This document shows positions 17,608 through 25,069 of a stretch of DNA of 56,476 nt, piece by piece. Source of the stretch: Azohydromonas sediminis (lineage in GTDB: Bacteria > Pseudomonadota > Gammaproteobacteria > Burkholderiales > Burkholderiaceae_C); NCBI RefSeq assembly GCF_003574675.1, contig NZ_QOAZ01000024.1, positions 1-56,476 on the forward strand. Reading direction: 5' to 3'. The notes under the pieces were generated by a model. That model searched no databases and was not told where the DNA came from. It saw only the letters and a list, made by a program, of their open reading frames with translations. The position numbers and the translations under genes were made by a program. How positions within the stretch are numbered: the stretch's first letter is position 1; each line of letters starts with the position of its first letter.

Positions 17608-18792
17608 ATGTCCAGTGTCCACGACGCCGCCCCCGCGCCTGCCGCGCTGCCTGTGCACGCCGACGGCTGGTACGAGCGTCTGTCGCTGCTGCTCGAGTCG
17701 ACCGGTGACGGCATCTATGGCATCGACGACGCCGGTCGCTGCACCTTCATCAACCGTGCTGGTGCGCGCATGCTCGGCTGGCGCACCGAAGAGGTGCTCG
17801 GCCGCAACATGCACGACCTGATCCACCACCGGCGCGCCGACGGCTCGCCATACCCCGAGCACGACTGCCCGATCTTCAACGCCTTCCGCCAGGGGCTTCC
17901 GTGCCGCATCGACACCGAGGTGCTGTGGCGTGCCAACGGGACGTCGTTTCCGGCCGAGTACTCGTCATACCCGATCGTGCAGGACGGAAGGCTCATCGGC
18001 GCCGTCGTGACCTTCGTCGACATCACCGAGCGCAAGCGCGGCGAGGAGCTGCTGCGCCAGGCACGCGACGAACTCGAAAAGCGTGTGGCCGAGCGCACGG
18101 CCGAGCTGTCGGCCGCGCTCGGCCAGCTGCGCGAGCTCGCCGCGTATTCCGAGACCGTGCGCGAGGACGAGCGCACGCGCATCGCGCGCGAGATCCACGA
18201 CGAGCTCGGTTCGCTGCTGGTGGCGCTGAAGATGGATGTCGACTGGCTGGCGCGCCGCCTCGACGACCGCCCGGCACTGGCTGCGAAGTGCCACGGCATG
18301 GGGCGGCTGATCGACACCGCGGTCGACAACGTCGGGCGCATCATCACCGACCTGCGCCCGAGCATCCTCGACCACCAGGGGCTGTGGGCCGCGCTCGAGT
18401 GGCAGGCGCAGGAGTTCGCCGGCAGCGCCGAGCTCGACGCCGACATCCAGGTCGTCGTGCCGGCCGGTGCCGTCGCGCCGCAGGGCGGGCAGGCCACCGC
18501 GGTGTTCCGCATCTTCCAGGAGATCCTGAGCAACGTCGCGCGCCACGCGCGCGCCCGGCACGTGTGGATCCGCATCGACGTCGATCCGCCGCCAGGGCCG
18601 GTGCTGTACATCGAGGTGCGCGACGACGGTGTCGGCGCCGCGCCCGACGCGCTGAGCCACCCGCGCAGCTACGGCGTGATGGGCATGCGCGAGCGCGCGC
18701 GCCATTTCGGCGGTCGGCTGACGATCGACAGTGCCCCCGGCCAGGGCACGCGCGTGCGGCTCGTGATGCCGATCGAGGAGACCGCGACATGA
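17608..18792 (+). CDS. soluble PAS sensor histidine kinase (HPK7, NarX/DegS type)
   Basis: A 394-residue kinase without membrane helices, so it should sense a cytoplasmic signal. A PAS domain spans about 20-150 (LLESTGDGIYGIDDAGRCTFINRAG) and carries the HDCPI and LPCRIDTE cysteines. A coiled coil follows (ARDELEKRVAERTAELSAAL), then the HisKA_3 box ERTRIAREIHDELGS with His197 and a HATPase domain ending in YGVMGMRERARHFGG. ATG 17608 starts just before the conserved part; an in-frame ATG at 17500 would add 36 unconserved residues. The stop overlaps the response-regulator start (ATGA). The genes that follow suggest control of cyanate uptake. Confidence 0.88.
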   Translation: MSSVHDAAPAPAALPVHADGWYERLSLLLESTGDGIYGIDDAGRCTFINRAGARMLGWRTEEVLGRNMHDLIHHRRADGSPYPEHDCPIFNAFRQGLPCRIDTEVLWRANGTSFPAEYSSYPIVQDGRLIGAVVTFVDITERKRGEELLRQARDELEKRVAERTAELSAALGQLRELAAYSETVREDERTRIAREIHDELGSLLVALKMDVDWLARRLDDRPALAAKCHGMGRLIDTAVDNVGRIITDLRPSILDHQGLWAALEWQAQEFAGSAELDADIQVVVPAGAVAPQGGQATAVFRIFQEILSNVARHARARHVWIRIDVDPPPGPVLYIEVRDDGVGAAPDALSHPRSYGVMGMRERARHFGGRLTIDSAPGQGTRVRLVMPIEETAT

Positions 18793-19439
18793 TCCGCGTG
18801 CTGATCTGCGACGACCACCTGATCGTGCGGCAGGGCATCAAGCAGATCCTCGCCGACGCGAGCGACATCGAGCTTGCCGGCGAGGCCGCCGACGGCCCCG
18901 ATGCGCTGGCGTGGGTGCGCCGCGCCGCCGCCGACGGCACGCTGCCCGACGTCGTGCTGCTCGACATCGCGATGCCTCGGCGCGATGGCCTCGACGTGCT
19001 CAAGGCGCTGAAGAGCGAGTTCGCGAAGCTGGCGGTCCTGATGCTCAGCACCTACCCCGACCGCCAGTACGCGGTGCGCAGCCTCAAGCTCGGCGCGTCC
19101 GGCTACCTGAACAAGAGCGCCGACTCGGAGCAGATGATCGAGGCGATCCGCAAGGTCGCCGGCGGCGGGCTGTTCATCACGCCGGCGATCGCCGAGCAGC
19201 TCGCCACCGCGCTCGGCGCCGGCGCGAGCCGGCCGGCGCACGAGCAGCTGTCGCACCGCGAGTACCAGGTGTTCCGCCTGCTCGCCGCCGGGCGCAGCGT
19301 CGGCGAGATCGCCGAGCAGCTCGTGCTGTCGCCGAACACCGTGAGCACGTACCGTGCGCGCATCCTCGAGAAGACCGGCGCGCGCAACGACGTCGAGCTC
19401 GCGCTGTACGCGGTGCGGCAGGAGCTGCAGTCGGTCTGA
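18789..19439 (+). CDS. NarL/FixJ-type response regulator
   Basis: A 216-residue regulator. The receiver domain has the acidic pair Asp8-Asp9, the phosphoryl site Asp59 (VVLLDIAMP), Ser/Thr in LMLSTYPD and Lys in GYLNKSAD. The C-terminal LuxR-type helix-turn-helix is LSHREYQVFRLLAAGRSVGEIAEQLVLSPNTVSTYRARILEKTG. The start ATG overlaps the kinase stop, so the two form one translational unit. The coding region ends only 18 bases before a 16-base dyad of the 7-2-7 type favoured by this family; a matching dyad lies before the second binding-protein gene. It probably activates both promoters. Confidence 0.9.
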   Translation: MIRVLICDDHLIVRQGIKQILADASDIELAGEAADGPDALAWVRRAAADGTLPDVVLLDIAMPRRDGLDVLKALKSEFAKLAVLMLSTYPDRQYAVRSLKLGASGYLNKSADSEQMIEAIRKVAGGGLFITPAIAEQLATALGAGASRPAHEQLSHREYQVFRLLAAGRSVGEIAEQLVLSPNTVSTYRARILEKTGARNDVELALYAVRQELQSV

Positions 19440-19457
19440 CCGCGCCGTGTGCGCGAT

Positions 19458-19473
19458 GTAGGGCCAGCCCTAC
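19458..19473. promoter_or_regulatory. 7-2-7 dyad operator upstream of binding-protein gene 1
   Basis: GTAGGGC-CA-GCCCTAC is a perfect inverted repeat with a 2-base centre. Its centre (19465.5) is 107.5 bases before the ATG at 19573, exactly the distance found for the second copy before the gene at 21094. The 7-2-7 geometry is that of NarL-type regulators, and the adjacent gene encodes such a regulator. Confidence 0.65.
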
Positions 19474-19517
19474 GCGGTGTCGTCGGCGCGGCGACGCCGA
19501 CTTCATTGCCGGCGCGA

Positions 19518-19546
19518 TGGTCCGCGCGGCGGGCGCTTCCTACGAT
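19518..19546 (+). promoter_or_regulatory. candidate promoter of binding-protein gene 1
   Basis: TGGTCC and TACGAT are separated by 17 bases. The -10 box matches 4/6 and the -35 is poor, as expected for an activator-dependent promoter. The element CTACGAT and the preceding GCGATGGT are conserved at identical spacing in the second promoter. The dyad centre would lie near -87 of the inferred transcription start. Confidence 0.4.
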
Positions 19547-19572
19547 GGGCCATCGACCTGGTTGGAGCTGCG

Positions 19573-20970
19573 ATGGACACCGACCGCAATGCTGCCCTCG
19601 ACCCGTACGACGCCGACCGCCCGCTGCGCCTGCGCTGCGCGTGCGGCGGCGACCACGCACCGAAGGACCACGCACGCTGCGCCACGCCGGCCACTGCCGT
19701 CGCGGCGGCGGCGCTCGACGAAGAGCGGGTCGGGCGCGACCTCGTCGAAGCGACGCTCGTCAAGGCGCTGTTCCCGCACGAGCCGCTGCGGCGCGCGTTC
19801 CTGAAGGCGGTGGGCCGGCGCACCGCGATGGCGGCGATCGCCAGCGTGGTGCCGCTCGCGTCGCTGCAGGCCATGGCGCAGGAGAGGAAGCCGCCCGAGA
19901 AGAAGAACCTGAACATCGGCTTCCTGCCGATCACCTGCGCGACGCCGATCGTCGCTGCCGACCCGCTCGGGTTCTACGCGCAGGAGGGGCTGCAGGTGTC
20001 GCTGCAGCGCACGGCGGGCTGGGCCGTCATCCGCGACAAGACGCTGGCCGGCGAGTTCGACGCGTCGCAGATGCTGTCGCCAATGCCGCTGGCGATCACG
20101 CTCGGGCTGGGCTCCACCGGCACGCCGATGGTGATGCCGGCGATGGACAACATCAACGGCAACGCGATCACGCTGGGCATCCAGCACAAGGACCGGCGCG
20201 ACCCGAAGACGTGGAAGGGGATGCGCTTCGCGATCCCGTTCGACCACTCGATGCACAACTATCTGCTGCGGCACTACCTCGCGGCCAACGGCATCGACCC
20301 CGACCGCGACGTGCAGCTGCGCGTGATGCCACCTCCCGACATGGTGGCGAACCTGCGCTCGGGCAACATCGACGGCTTCATCGTCGCCGAGCCATTCAAC
20401 CAGCGTGCCGTCGTCGACGGCGTCGGCTTCATCCACATGCTGACGAGCCAGATCTGGGACGGCCACCCCTGCTGCGCGTTCGTCGCCACCGAGAAGTTCG
20501 CGCGCGAGCTGCCGAACACGTTCGCCGCGCTGTTCCGCACGATGGTGCGCTCGGCGATGCACTGCTCGCAGCCGGCCAACCGCAAGGCCGTCGCCGAGGC
20601 GCTCGCCGGGCCGAACTACCTGAACCAGCCGCCGGCTGTGCTCGAGCAGGTGCTGCTCGGACGCTTCGCCGACGGCCTGGGCAACGTGCGCAACGTACCC
20701 ACGCGCATCGACTTCGACCCGTTCCCGTGGCACTCGATGGCGGTGTGGATGCTCACGCAGATGAAGCGCTGGGGCTACGTCAGTGGCGACGTCGACTACG
20801 CGCAGATCGCGCGGCGCGTGTTTCTCGCCACCGACGCGCAGAAGCTCATGGCCGAGCTCGGCTTCCAGCCGCCCGCCACGACGATGCGCACGCACACCAT
20901 CCTGGGGCAAACCTTCGATCCGGCACGGCCCGAGCAGTACCTGTCGTCGCTGCCGATGGTGCGCAGCTGA
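19573..20970 (+). CDS. cyanate/nitrate-type ABC binding protein 1 (NrtA/CynA family)
   Basis: A 465-residue Tat-exported binding protein of the NrtA/CmpA/CynA family. ATG 19573 follows GGAG at 8 bases. An unusual N-terminal region of about 75 residues (DPYDADRPL, LRCACGGDHAPKDH) precedes the Tat signal (RRAFLKAVGRRTAMAAIASV ... AMAQ). The mature part starts KNLNIGFLPITCATPIVAADPLGFY and contains AGWAVIRDKTLAGEFDASQMLSPMPLAITLG and WDGHPCCAF, typical of this family. It is clearly paralogous to the next gene, and has its own promoter and dyad. No permease follows directly, so it probably shares the permease and ATPase of the second operon. Confidence 0.85.
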   Translation: MDTDRNAALDPYDADRPLRLRCACGGDHAPKDHARCATPATAVAAAALDEERVGRDLVEATLVKALFPHEPLRRAFLKAVGRRTAMAAIASVVPLASLQAMAQERKPPEKKNLNIGFLPITCATPIVAADPLGFYAQEGLQVSLQRTAGWAVIRDKTLAGEFDASQMLSPMPLAITLGLGSTGTPMVMPAMDNINGNAITLGIQHKDRRDPKTWKGMRFAIPFDHSMHNYLLRHYLAANGIDPDRDVQLRVMPPPDMVANLRSGNIDGFIVAEPFNQRAVVDGVGFIHMLTSQIWDGHPCCAFVATEKFARELPNTFAALFRTMVRSAMHCSQPANRKAVAEALAGPNYLNQPPAVLEQVLLGRFADGLGNVRNVPTRIDFDPFPWHSMAVWMLTQMKRWGYVSGDVDYAQIARRVFLATDAQKLMAELGFQPPATTMRTHTILGQTFDPARPEQYLSSLPMVRS

Positions 20971-20976
20971 GGTGGC

Positions 20977-20996
20977 TTGTAGGGCCAGCACTACAA
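20977..20996. promoter_or_regulatory. 7-2-7 dyad operator upstream of binding-protein gene 2
   Basis: Arms TTGTAGGGC and GCACTACAA flank CA, giving 9-base arms with one mismatch. Ten bases of the core are identical to the first dyad and the centre (20986.5) is again 107.5 bases before the start codon. It begins 7 bases after the stop of binding-protein gene 1. Confidence 0.65.
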
Positions 20997-21038
20997 ACCG
21001 TCGGCGGGTGCACGACAGCGGATTCACCGCTGCCGCGA

Positions 21039-21067
21039 TGGTGTGCACGGCGCTTGCTTTCTACGAT
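21039..21067 (+). promoter_or_regulatory. candidate promoter of the second binding-protein operon
   Basis: TGGTGT and TACGAT with a 17-base spacer, in the same place relative to the dyad and the ATG as in the first promoter. A 6-base inverted repeat (CAGCGG-N5-CCGCTG) lies between dyad and promoter here, whereas copy 1 has a different inverted repeat (GTCGGCG-N6-CGCCGAC) in that interval. Confidence 0.4.
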
Positions 21068-21093
21068 CGTCCCCACGATTGCCAGGAGTTGTC

Positions 21094-22509
21094 ATGAGCG
21101 ACGAGCGCCCCACTGCCTACGACCCGTACGACGCCGACCGGCCGCTGATGCTGCGCTGCGCGTGCGGTGAAGACCACGCGCCACAGGACCATGGCAAGGC
21201 CGTCGCGACGGCCGATGCGGCGAATGCCATGCAGGCTCCACCGGCGCCGGTGAGTGAGGAGCAGCTCGGCCGCGAGTTCATCGAGGCGGCGCTCGTCAAG
21301 GCGCTGTTCCCGCGCGAGCCGATCCGCCGCGCGTTCCTGAAGGCGGTGGGACGCCGCACCGCGATGGCGGCGATCGCCAGCGTGCTGCCAGTCGCATCGC
21401 TGCAGGCGATGGCGCAGGAGAAGAAGGCGCCCGAGAAGAAGGATCTGAAGGTCGGCTTCATCGCGATCACCTGCGCGAGCCCGCTGATCATGGCCGACCC
21501 GCTGGGTTTCTACCGCCAGCAGGGCCTGAACGTGCAGTTGATGAAGACGGCGGGCTGGGCGCTGATACGCGACAAGATCCTCAACAACGAGTACGACGCG
21601 ACGCATTTCCTGTCGCCGATGCCTCTGGCGATCTCGCTGGGTCTCGGCTCGACACAGACGCCGATGAACGTGGCGACGATCCAGAACACGAACGGCCAGG
21701 CGATCACGCTGCACGTCAAGCACAAGGACCGCCGCGATCCGAAGACGTGGAAGGGCTTTCGGTTTGCCGTGCCGTTCGACTACAGCATGCACAACTTCCT
21801 GCTGCGCTACTACCTCGCGGAGCACGGCCTGAACCCCGACACCGACGTTCAGATCCGCGTCACGCCGCCGCCCGAGATGGTCGCCAACCTGCGCGCCGGC
21901 AACATCGACGGCTTTCTCGGACCCGACCCGTTCAACCAGCGTGCCGTGTTCGACGAAGTCGGCTTCATCCACATCCTGTCGCGCGAGATCTGGGACGGCC
22001 ACCCCTGCTGCGCGTTCGGGCTGAGCGAATCGTTCATCCAGCAGAACCCGGCCACTTACGCTGCGCTGTTCCGCGCCGTGCTGACCGCCGCCGCCATGGC
22101 GCGCGAGGCAAAGAACCGCGAACTGATCGCCAAGGTGATCAGCCCGACGCAGTATCTGAACCAGCCCGAGGCGGTCGTGTCGCAGGTGCTGACCGGCCGC
22201 TTCGCCGACGGACTGGGCAACGTGCGCAACGTGCCCGAGCGCGCCGACTTCGACCCGGTGCCGTGGCAGAGCATGGCCGTGTGGATGCTCACGCAGATGC
22301 AGCGGTGGGGCTACCTGAAGGGCGACGTGAATTACCGCCAGGTGGCCGAGAAGGTGTTCCTGCTGACCGACGCGAAGAAGTACATGAAGGAACTCGGCCA
22401 GCCGGTGCCCGACGGCGCCTACAAGAAGTTCAAGGTGATGGGCAGGGAGTTCGACCCGGCCAAGCCGGCCGACTACCTGAAGAGCTTCCCGATCCACCGC
22501 ATGGCCTGA
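21094..22509 (+). CDS. cyanate/nitrate-type ABC binding protein 2 (NrtA/CynA family)
   Basis: A 471-residue paralogue of the previous gene. ATG 21094 is preferred over an in-frame ATG at 21043 because CAGGAG lies just ahead and the shared YDPYDADRPL start follows. The N-terminal region again carries LRCACGEDHAPQDH before the Tat signal (RRAFLKAVGRRTAMAAIASV, AMAQ). The mature part shows KDLKVGFIAITCASPLIMADPLGFY, LSPMPLAISLGLGSTQTP, PFDYSMHNFLLRYYLAEHG and WDGHPCCAFG. It is the first gene of an operon with permease (12-base gap), ATPase and cyanase. That operon makes cyanate the likely ligand, though nitrate or bicarbonate transporters have related binding proteins. Confidence 0.88.
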   Translation: MSDERPTAYDPYDADRPLMLRCACGEDHAPQDHGKAVATADAANAMQAPPAPVSEEQLGREFIEAALVKALFPREPIRRAFLKAVGRRTAMAAIASVLPVASLQAMAQEKKAPEKKDLKVGFIAITCASPLIMADPLGFYRQQGLNVQLMKTAGWALIRDKILNNEYDATHFLSPMPLAISLGLGSTQTPMNVATIQNTNGQAITLHVKHKDRRDPKTWKGFRFAVPFDYSMHNFLLRYYLAEHGLNPDTDVQIRVTPPPEMVANLRAGNIDGFLGPDPFNQRAVFDEVGFIHILSREIWDGHPCCAFGLSESFIQQNPATYAALFRAVLTAAAMAREAKNRELIAKVISPTQYLNQPEAVVSQVLTGRFADGLGNVRNVPERADFDPVPWQSMAVWMLTQMQRWGYLKGDVNYRQVAEKVFLLTDAKKYMKELGQPVPDGAYKKFKVMGREFDPAKPADYLKSFPIHRMA

Positions 22510-22521
22510 GCGGACACGGCG

Positions 22522-23406
22522 ATGACGACCACGCGCACGCAATCGCTGCGGGCGGCGATGCTCTCGCTGCTGATCCTGCTGACGCTTCTCGGGATCTGGC
22601 ACCTCGCCACGAAGCCGACCACCATCGCCGGGCCGGCGGTGACCTTGACCGCCGAGGAGATCGAGTACGCCAAGCTGATGGGTAAGGACGTGTCGGCGCT
22701 CGCCGCCGGCACGCAGACCAGGAGCAGTGGCTTTCCGACGCCAGCGCAGCTCGGCGAGACCATCGTCGAGCAGCTCTCGCGCCCGTTCTACGACAACGGC
22801 CCGAACGACAAGGGCATCGGTGTGCAGCTCGCGCACTCGCTCGGGCGCGTCGCCGCCGGCTTCGCGATCGCGGCGCTGGTCGCGATCCCGCTGGGCTTCG
22901 TGATCGGGATGAGCCCGCTGCTGTACCGCGCGCTCGACCCGTTCATCCAGGTGCTCAAGCCGATCTCGCCGCTGGCGTGGATGCCGCTGGCGCTGTACAC
23001 GATCAAGGACTCGTCGATCTCGGGCGTGTTCGTGATCTTCGTGTGTTCGGTGTGGCCGATGCTGATCAACACCGCGTTCGGCGTCGCCGGGGTGCGCCGC
23101 GAGTGGCTCAACGTCGCGAAGACGCTCGAGGTGCGGCCGCTGCGCAAGGCCTTCGAGGTGATCCTGCCGGCCGCCGCGCCGACGATCCTCACCGGCATGC
23201 GCATCAGCATGGGCATCGCGTGGCTCGTGATCGTCGCCGCCGAGATGCTCGTCGGCGGCACCGGCATCGGCTACTTCGTCTGGAACGAGTGGAACAACCT
23301 CGCGCTGACGAACGTGATCTTCGCGATCCTCGTGATCGGCGTCGTCGGCATGGGGCTCGACGCGATGTTCGCGCGCATGCAGAAGGCGGTGACCTATGTC
23401 GAGTGA
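22522..23406 (+). CDS. ABC transporter permease (NrtB/CynB type)
   Basis: A 294-residue inner-membrane permease. One N-terminal helix (MLSLLILLTLLGIWHLA) is followed by a periplasmic stretch to about residue 90 and then the five- to six-helix core from GVQLAHSLGRVAAGF. The coupling motif that contacts the ATPase is seen in REWLNVAKTLEVRPLRKAFEVILPAAAPTILTGMRI (EAA-type loop). This matches nitrate/sulfonate/taurine-class permeases. Its last codons overlap the ATPase start by 11 bases. It serves binding protein 2 and probably binding protein 1. Confidence 0.9.
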   Translation: MTTTRTQSLRAAMLSLLILLTLLGIWHLATKPTTIAGPAVTLTAEEIEYAKLMGKDVSALAAGTQTRSSGFPTPAQLGETIVEQLSRPFYDNGPNDKGIGVQLAHSLGRVAAGFAIAALVAIPLGFVIGMSPLLYRALDPFIQVLKPISPLAWMPLALYTIKDSSISGVFVIFVCSVWPMLINTAFGVAGVRREWLNVAKTLEVRPLRKAFEVILPAAAPTILTGMRISMGIAWLVIVAAEMLVGGTGIGYFVWNEWNNLALTNVIFAILVIGVVGMGLDAMFARMQKAVTYVE

Positions 23407-24307
23407 AGCCACGCCGCGTCCGTTCCTGCAGGTGCAGGGGCTGGCCAAGACCTACCCGGGTGCCGCCGAGCCGGTGTTCGACGGTGTCAACTTCGGCATC
23501 GCCAAGGGCGAGTTCGTCTGCATCATCGGCCACTCGGGCTGCGGCAAGACGACGATCCTCAACGTGCTCGCCGGGCTCGAGACGGCGAGCGCCGGCACCG
23601 TGATCATGGACGGGCGAGAGGTCGCGGGCCCTAGCCTGGACCGTGGCGTCGTGTTCCAGGGCCACGCGCTGATGCCGTGGCTGACGGTGCGCCGGAACAT
23701 CGCGTTCGCGGTGCGCAGCAAGTGGCCCGACTGGCGTGCCGCGCAGGTCGACGCGCACGTCGAAAGGTACGTCGCGATGGTGGGCCTGGCGCACGCGATC
23801 GACAAGAAGCCGGCGCAGCTGTCGGGCGGCATGAAGCAGCGCGTGGGCATCGCGCGCGCGTTCGCGATCCAGCCCAAGATGCTGCTGCTCGACGAGCCGT
23901 TCGGCGCGCTCGACGCGCTCACGCGCGGCACGATCCAGGACGAGCTGCTGAAGATCTGCGCCGAGACGCACCAGACGGTGTTCATGATCACGCACGACGT
24001 CGACGAGGCGATCCTGCTCGCCGACACGATCCTGCTGATGAGTAACGGCCCGCGCGCGCGCGTCGCCGAGATCGTGCGCAACCCGCTGCCGCGCTCGCGC
24101 CAGCGCGCGACGCTGCACCACGAACCGCTGTTCTACGCGGTGCGCAACCACCTGGTCGACTTCCTCGTCAGCCGCTCGAAAGCGCTGGCGCACGGCCAGG
24201 CGCCCGAGTTCCCGCCCGAGGTGCACCCCGGCGTCGACCCCGAGCCCGAGCCCGACACCCCGTTGCCGCGCCCGGCCGCCCGCCCGGCCCTGCAGCGCGT
24301 GGCCTGA
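23396..24307 (+). CDS. ABC transporter ATPase (NrtD/CynD type)
   Basis: A 303-residue ATP-binding subunit. Walker A GHSGCGKT (45-52), Q-loop in VVFQGHALMPWLTV, signature LSGGMKQR (about 142), Walker B MLLLDEPFGALD and the switch His in MITHDVDEA are all present. The class is the nitrate/cyanate/taurine family. After the core, about 45 residues rich in Pro and Glu (EFPPEVHPGVDPEPEPD) form an unusual acidic tail. It starts within the permease gene and precedes cynS by 48 bases. Confidence 0.9.
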   Translation: MSSEATPRPFLQVQGLAKTYPGAAEPVFDGVNFGIAKGEFVCIIGHSGCGKTTILNVLAGLETASAGTVIMDGREVAGPSLDRGVVFQGHALMPWLTVRRNIAFAVRSKWPDWRAAQVDAHVERYVAMVGLAHAIDKKPAQLSGGMKQRVGIARAFAIQPKMLLLDEPFGALDALTRGTIQDELLKICAETHQTVFMITHDVDEAILLADTILLMSNGPRARVAEIVRNPLPRSRQRATLHHEPLFYAVRNHLVDFLVSRSKALAHGQAPEFPPEVHPGVDPEPEPDTPLPRPAARPALQRVA

Positions 24308-24355
24308 TCCCGCCCCATCCCCATCCCCGTCACGAGGACCGAAGGAGAGAACCCG

Positions 24356-24799
24356 ATGAGCCGTCTCGAAGTCACCGAAAAGATCGTCGCCACCAAGGTG
24401 GCGAAGGGCCTGAAGTGGGCCGACGTCGCCGCCAAGGTCGGCTTGAGCAAGGAGTGGGTCACGGCCGCGTGCCTCGGCCAGATGACGCTCAACGCCGAGC
24501 AGGCCGACGTCGTCGCCGAGATCTTCGGCCTCACACCCGACGAAAAGAAGTGGCTGATGGTCGTGCCGTACAAGGGGTCGCTGCCGACCGCGGTGCCGAC
24601 CGACCCGCTGATCTACCGCTTCTACGAGCTCGTCAACGTCTACGGCACGACGTTCAAGGAGCTGATCCACGAGGAGTTCGGCGACGGCATCATGAGTGCG
24701 ATCGACTTCAAGATGGATTTGAAGCGCGAGCCGAACCCGGCCGGCGACCGCGTGTCGATCACGATGTCGGGCAAGTTCCTGCCGTACAAGACCTACTGA
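24356..24799 (+). CDS. cynS: cyanase (cyanate hydratase)
   Basis: A 147-residue cyanase, which converts cyanate and bicarbonate to ammonia and two CO2. The N-terminal helical DNA-binding-like fold (LKWADVAAKVGLSKEWVTAA) and the catalytic C-terminal part are complete. Arg88, Glu91 and Ser114 correspond to the catalytic Arg96, Glu99 and Ser122 of the E. coli enzyme (PLIYRFYELV and GIMSAIDFK). Length is close to the usual 147-156. AAGGAGAG lies 8 bases before the ATG. It is the last gene of the transporter operon, which ties that transporter to cyanate. No cynT-type carbonic anhydrase is present nearby. Confidence 0.96.
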   Translation: MSRLEVTEKIVATKVAKGLKWADVAAKVGLSKEWVTAACLGQMTLNAEQADVVAEIFGLTPDEKKWLMVVPYKGSLPTAVPTDPLIYRFYELVNVYGTTFKELIHEEFGDGIMSAIDFKMDLKREPNPAGDRVSITMSGKFLPYKTY

Positions 24800-24827
24800 C
24801 GACGACGCGCTTCGCGCGCGTCGTCAG
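24796..24827 (+). terminator. hairpin terminator after cynS
   Basis: A 14-pair stem (CTGACGACG ... CGTCGTCAG with a GCGC extension) and a TTC loop, with one bulged A. It begins inside the cynS stop codon. No U-tract follows, so termination may be partial or Rho-assisted, but the stem is one of the strongest in the window. Confidence 0.6.
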
Positions 24828-25069
24828 TGTCGCCGGGTTCGCCCCCACGCCGCTGCGCGACGGGGGTCAACCCCGCGGGCCCAGCGGCTTCACCGCGTTC
24901 GCGTTGTCTCTGCAGTCGTCGATGGGCGAGGCGCAGCGCTGCCCCGACGACCATCCTTGGCTCGGCGGCCTCGGGCTGTAGCGCCCTCTTCCCCGGCGCG
25001 CGCGATCGCCGGGCACGCGCTTTGCTGACATCGTCTCTCGCATTGCTTCACTCCACGACGAGGATGACC
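24828..25069 (+). other. intergenic spacer before the second TRAP operon
   Basis: 242 bases between the cynS hairpin and the dctP2 start. A frame runs open through part of it, but with no family resemblance and no ribosome binding site, so no gene is called. It must hold the promoter for the TRAP genes; I could not pick convincing -35/-10 boxes. The leader just before the start contains ACGAGGA. Confidence 0.5.

Noticed and set aside
21039-21060. A sigma-54-like GG-N10-GC pattern before binding-protein gene 2
   Set aside because: The -12 half is not TTGC in the right register and the pattern is missing from the paralogous promoter.
24828-24981. A possible short peptide frame after cynS
   Set aside because: No start with a ribosome site, no family resemblance and the stretch overlaps a terminator hairpin.
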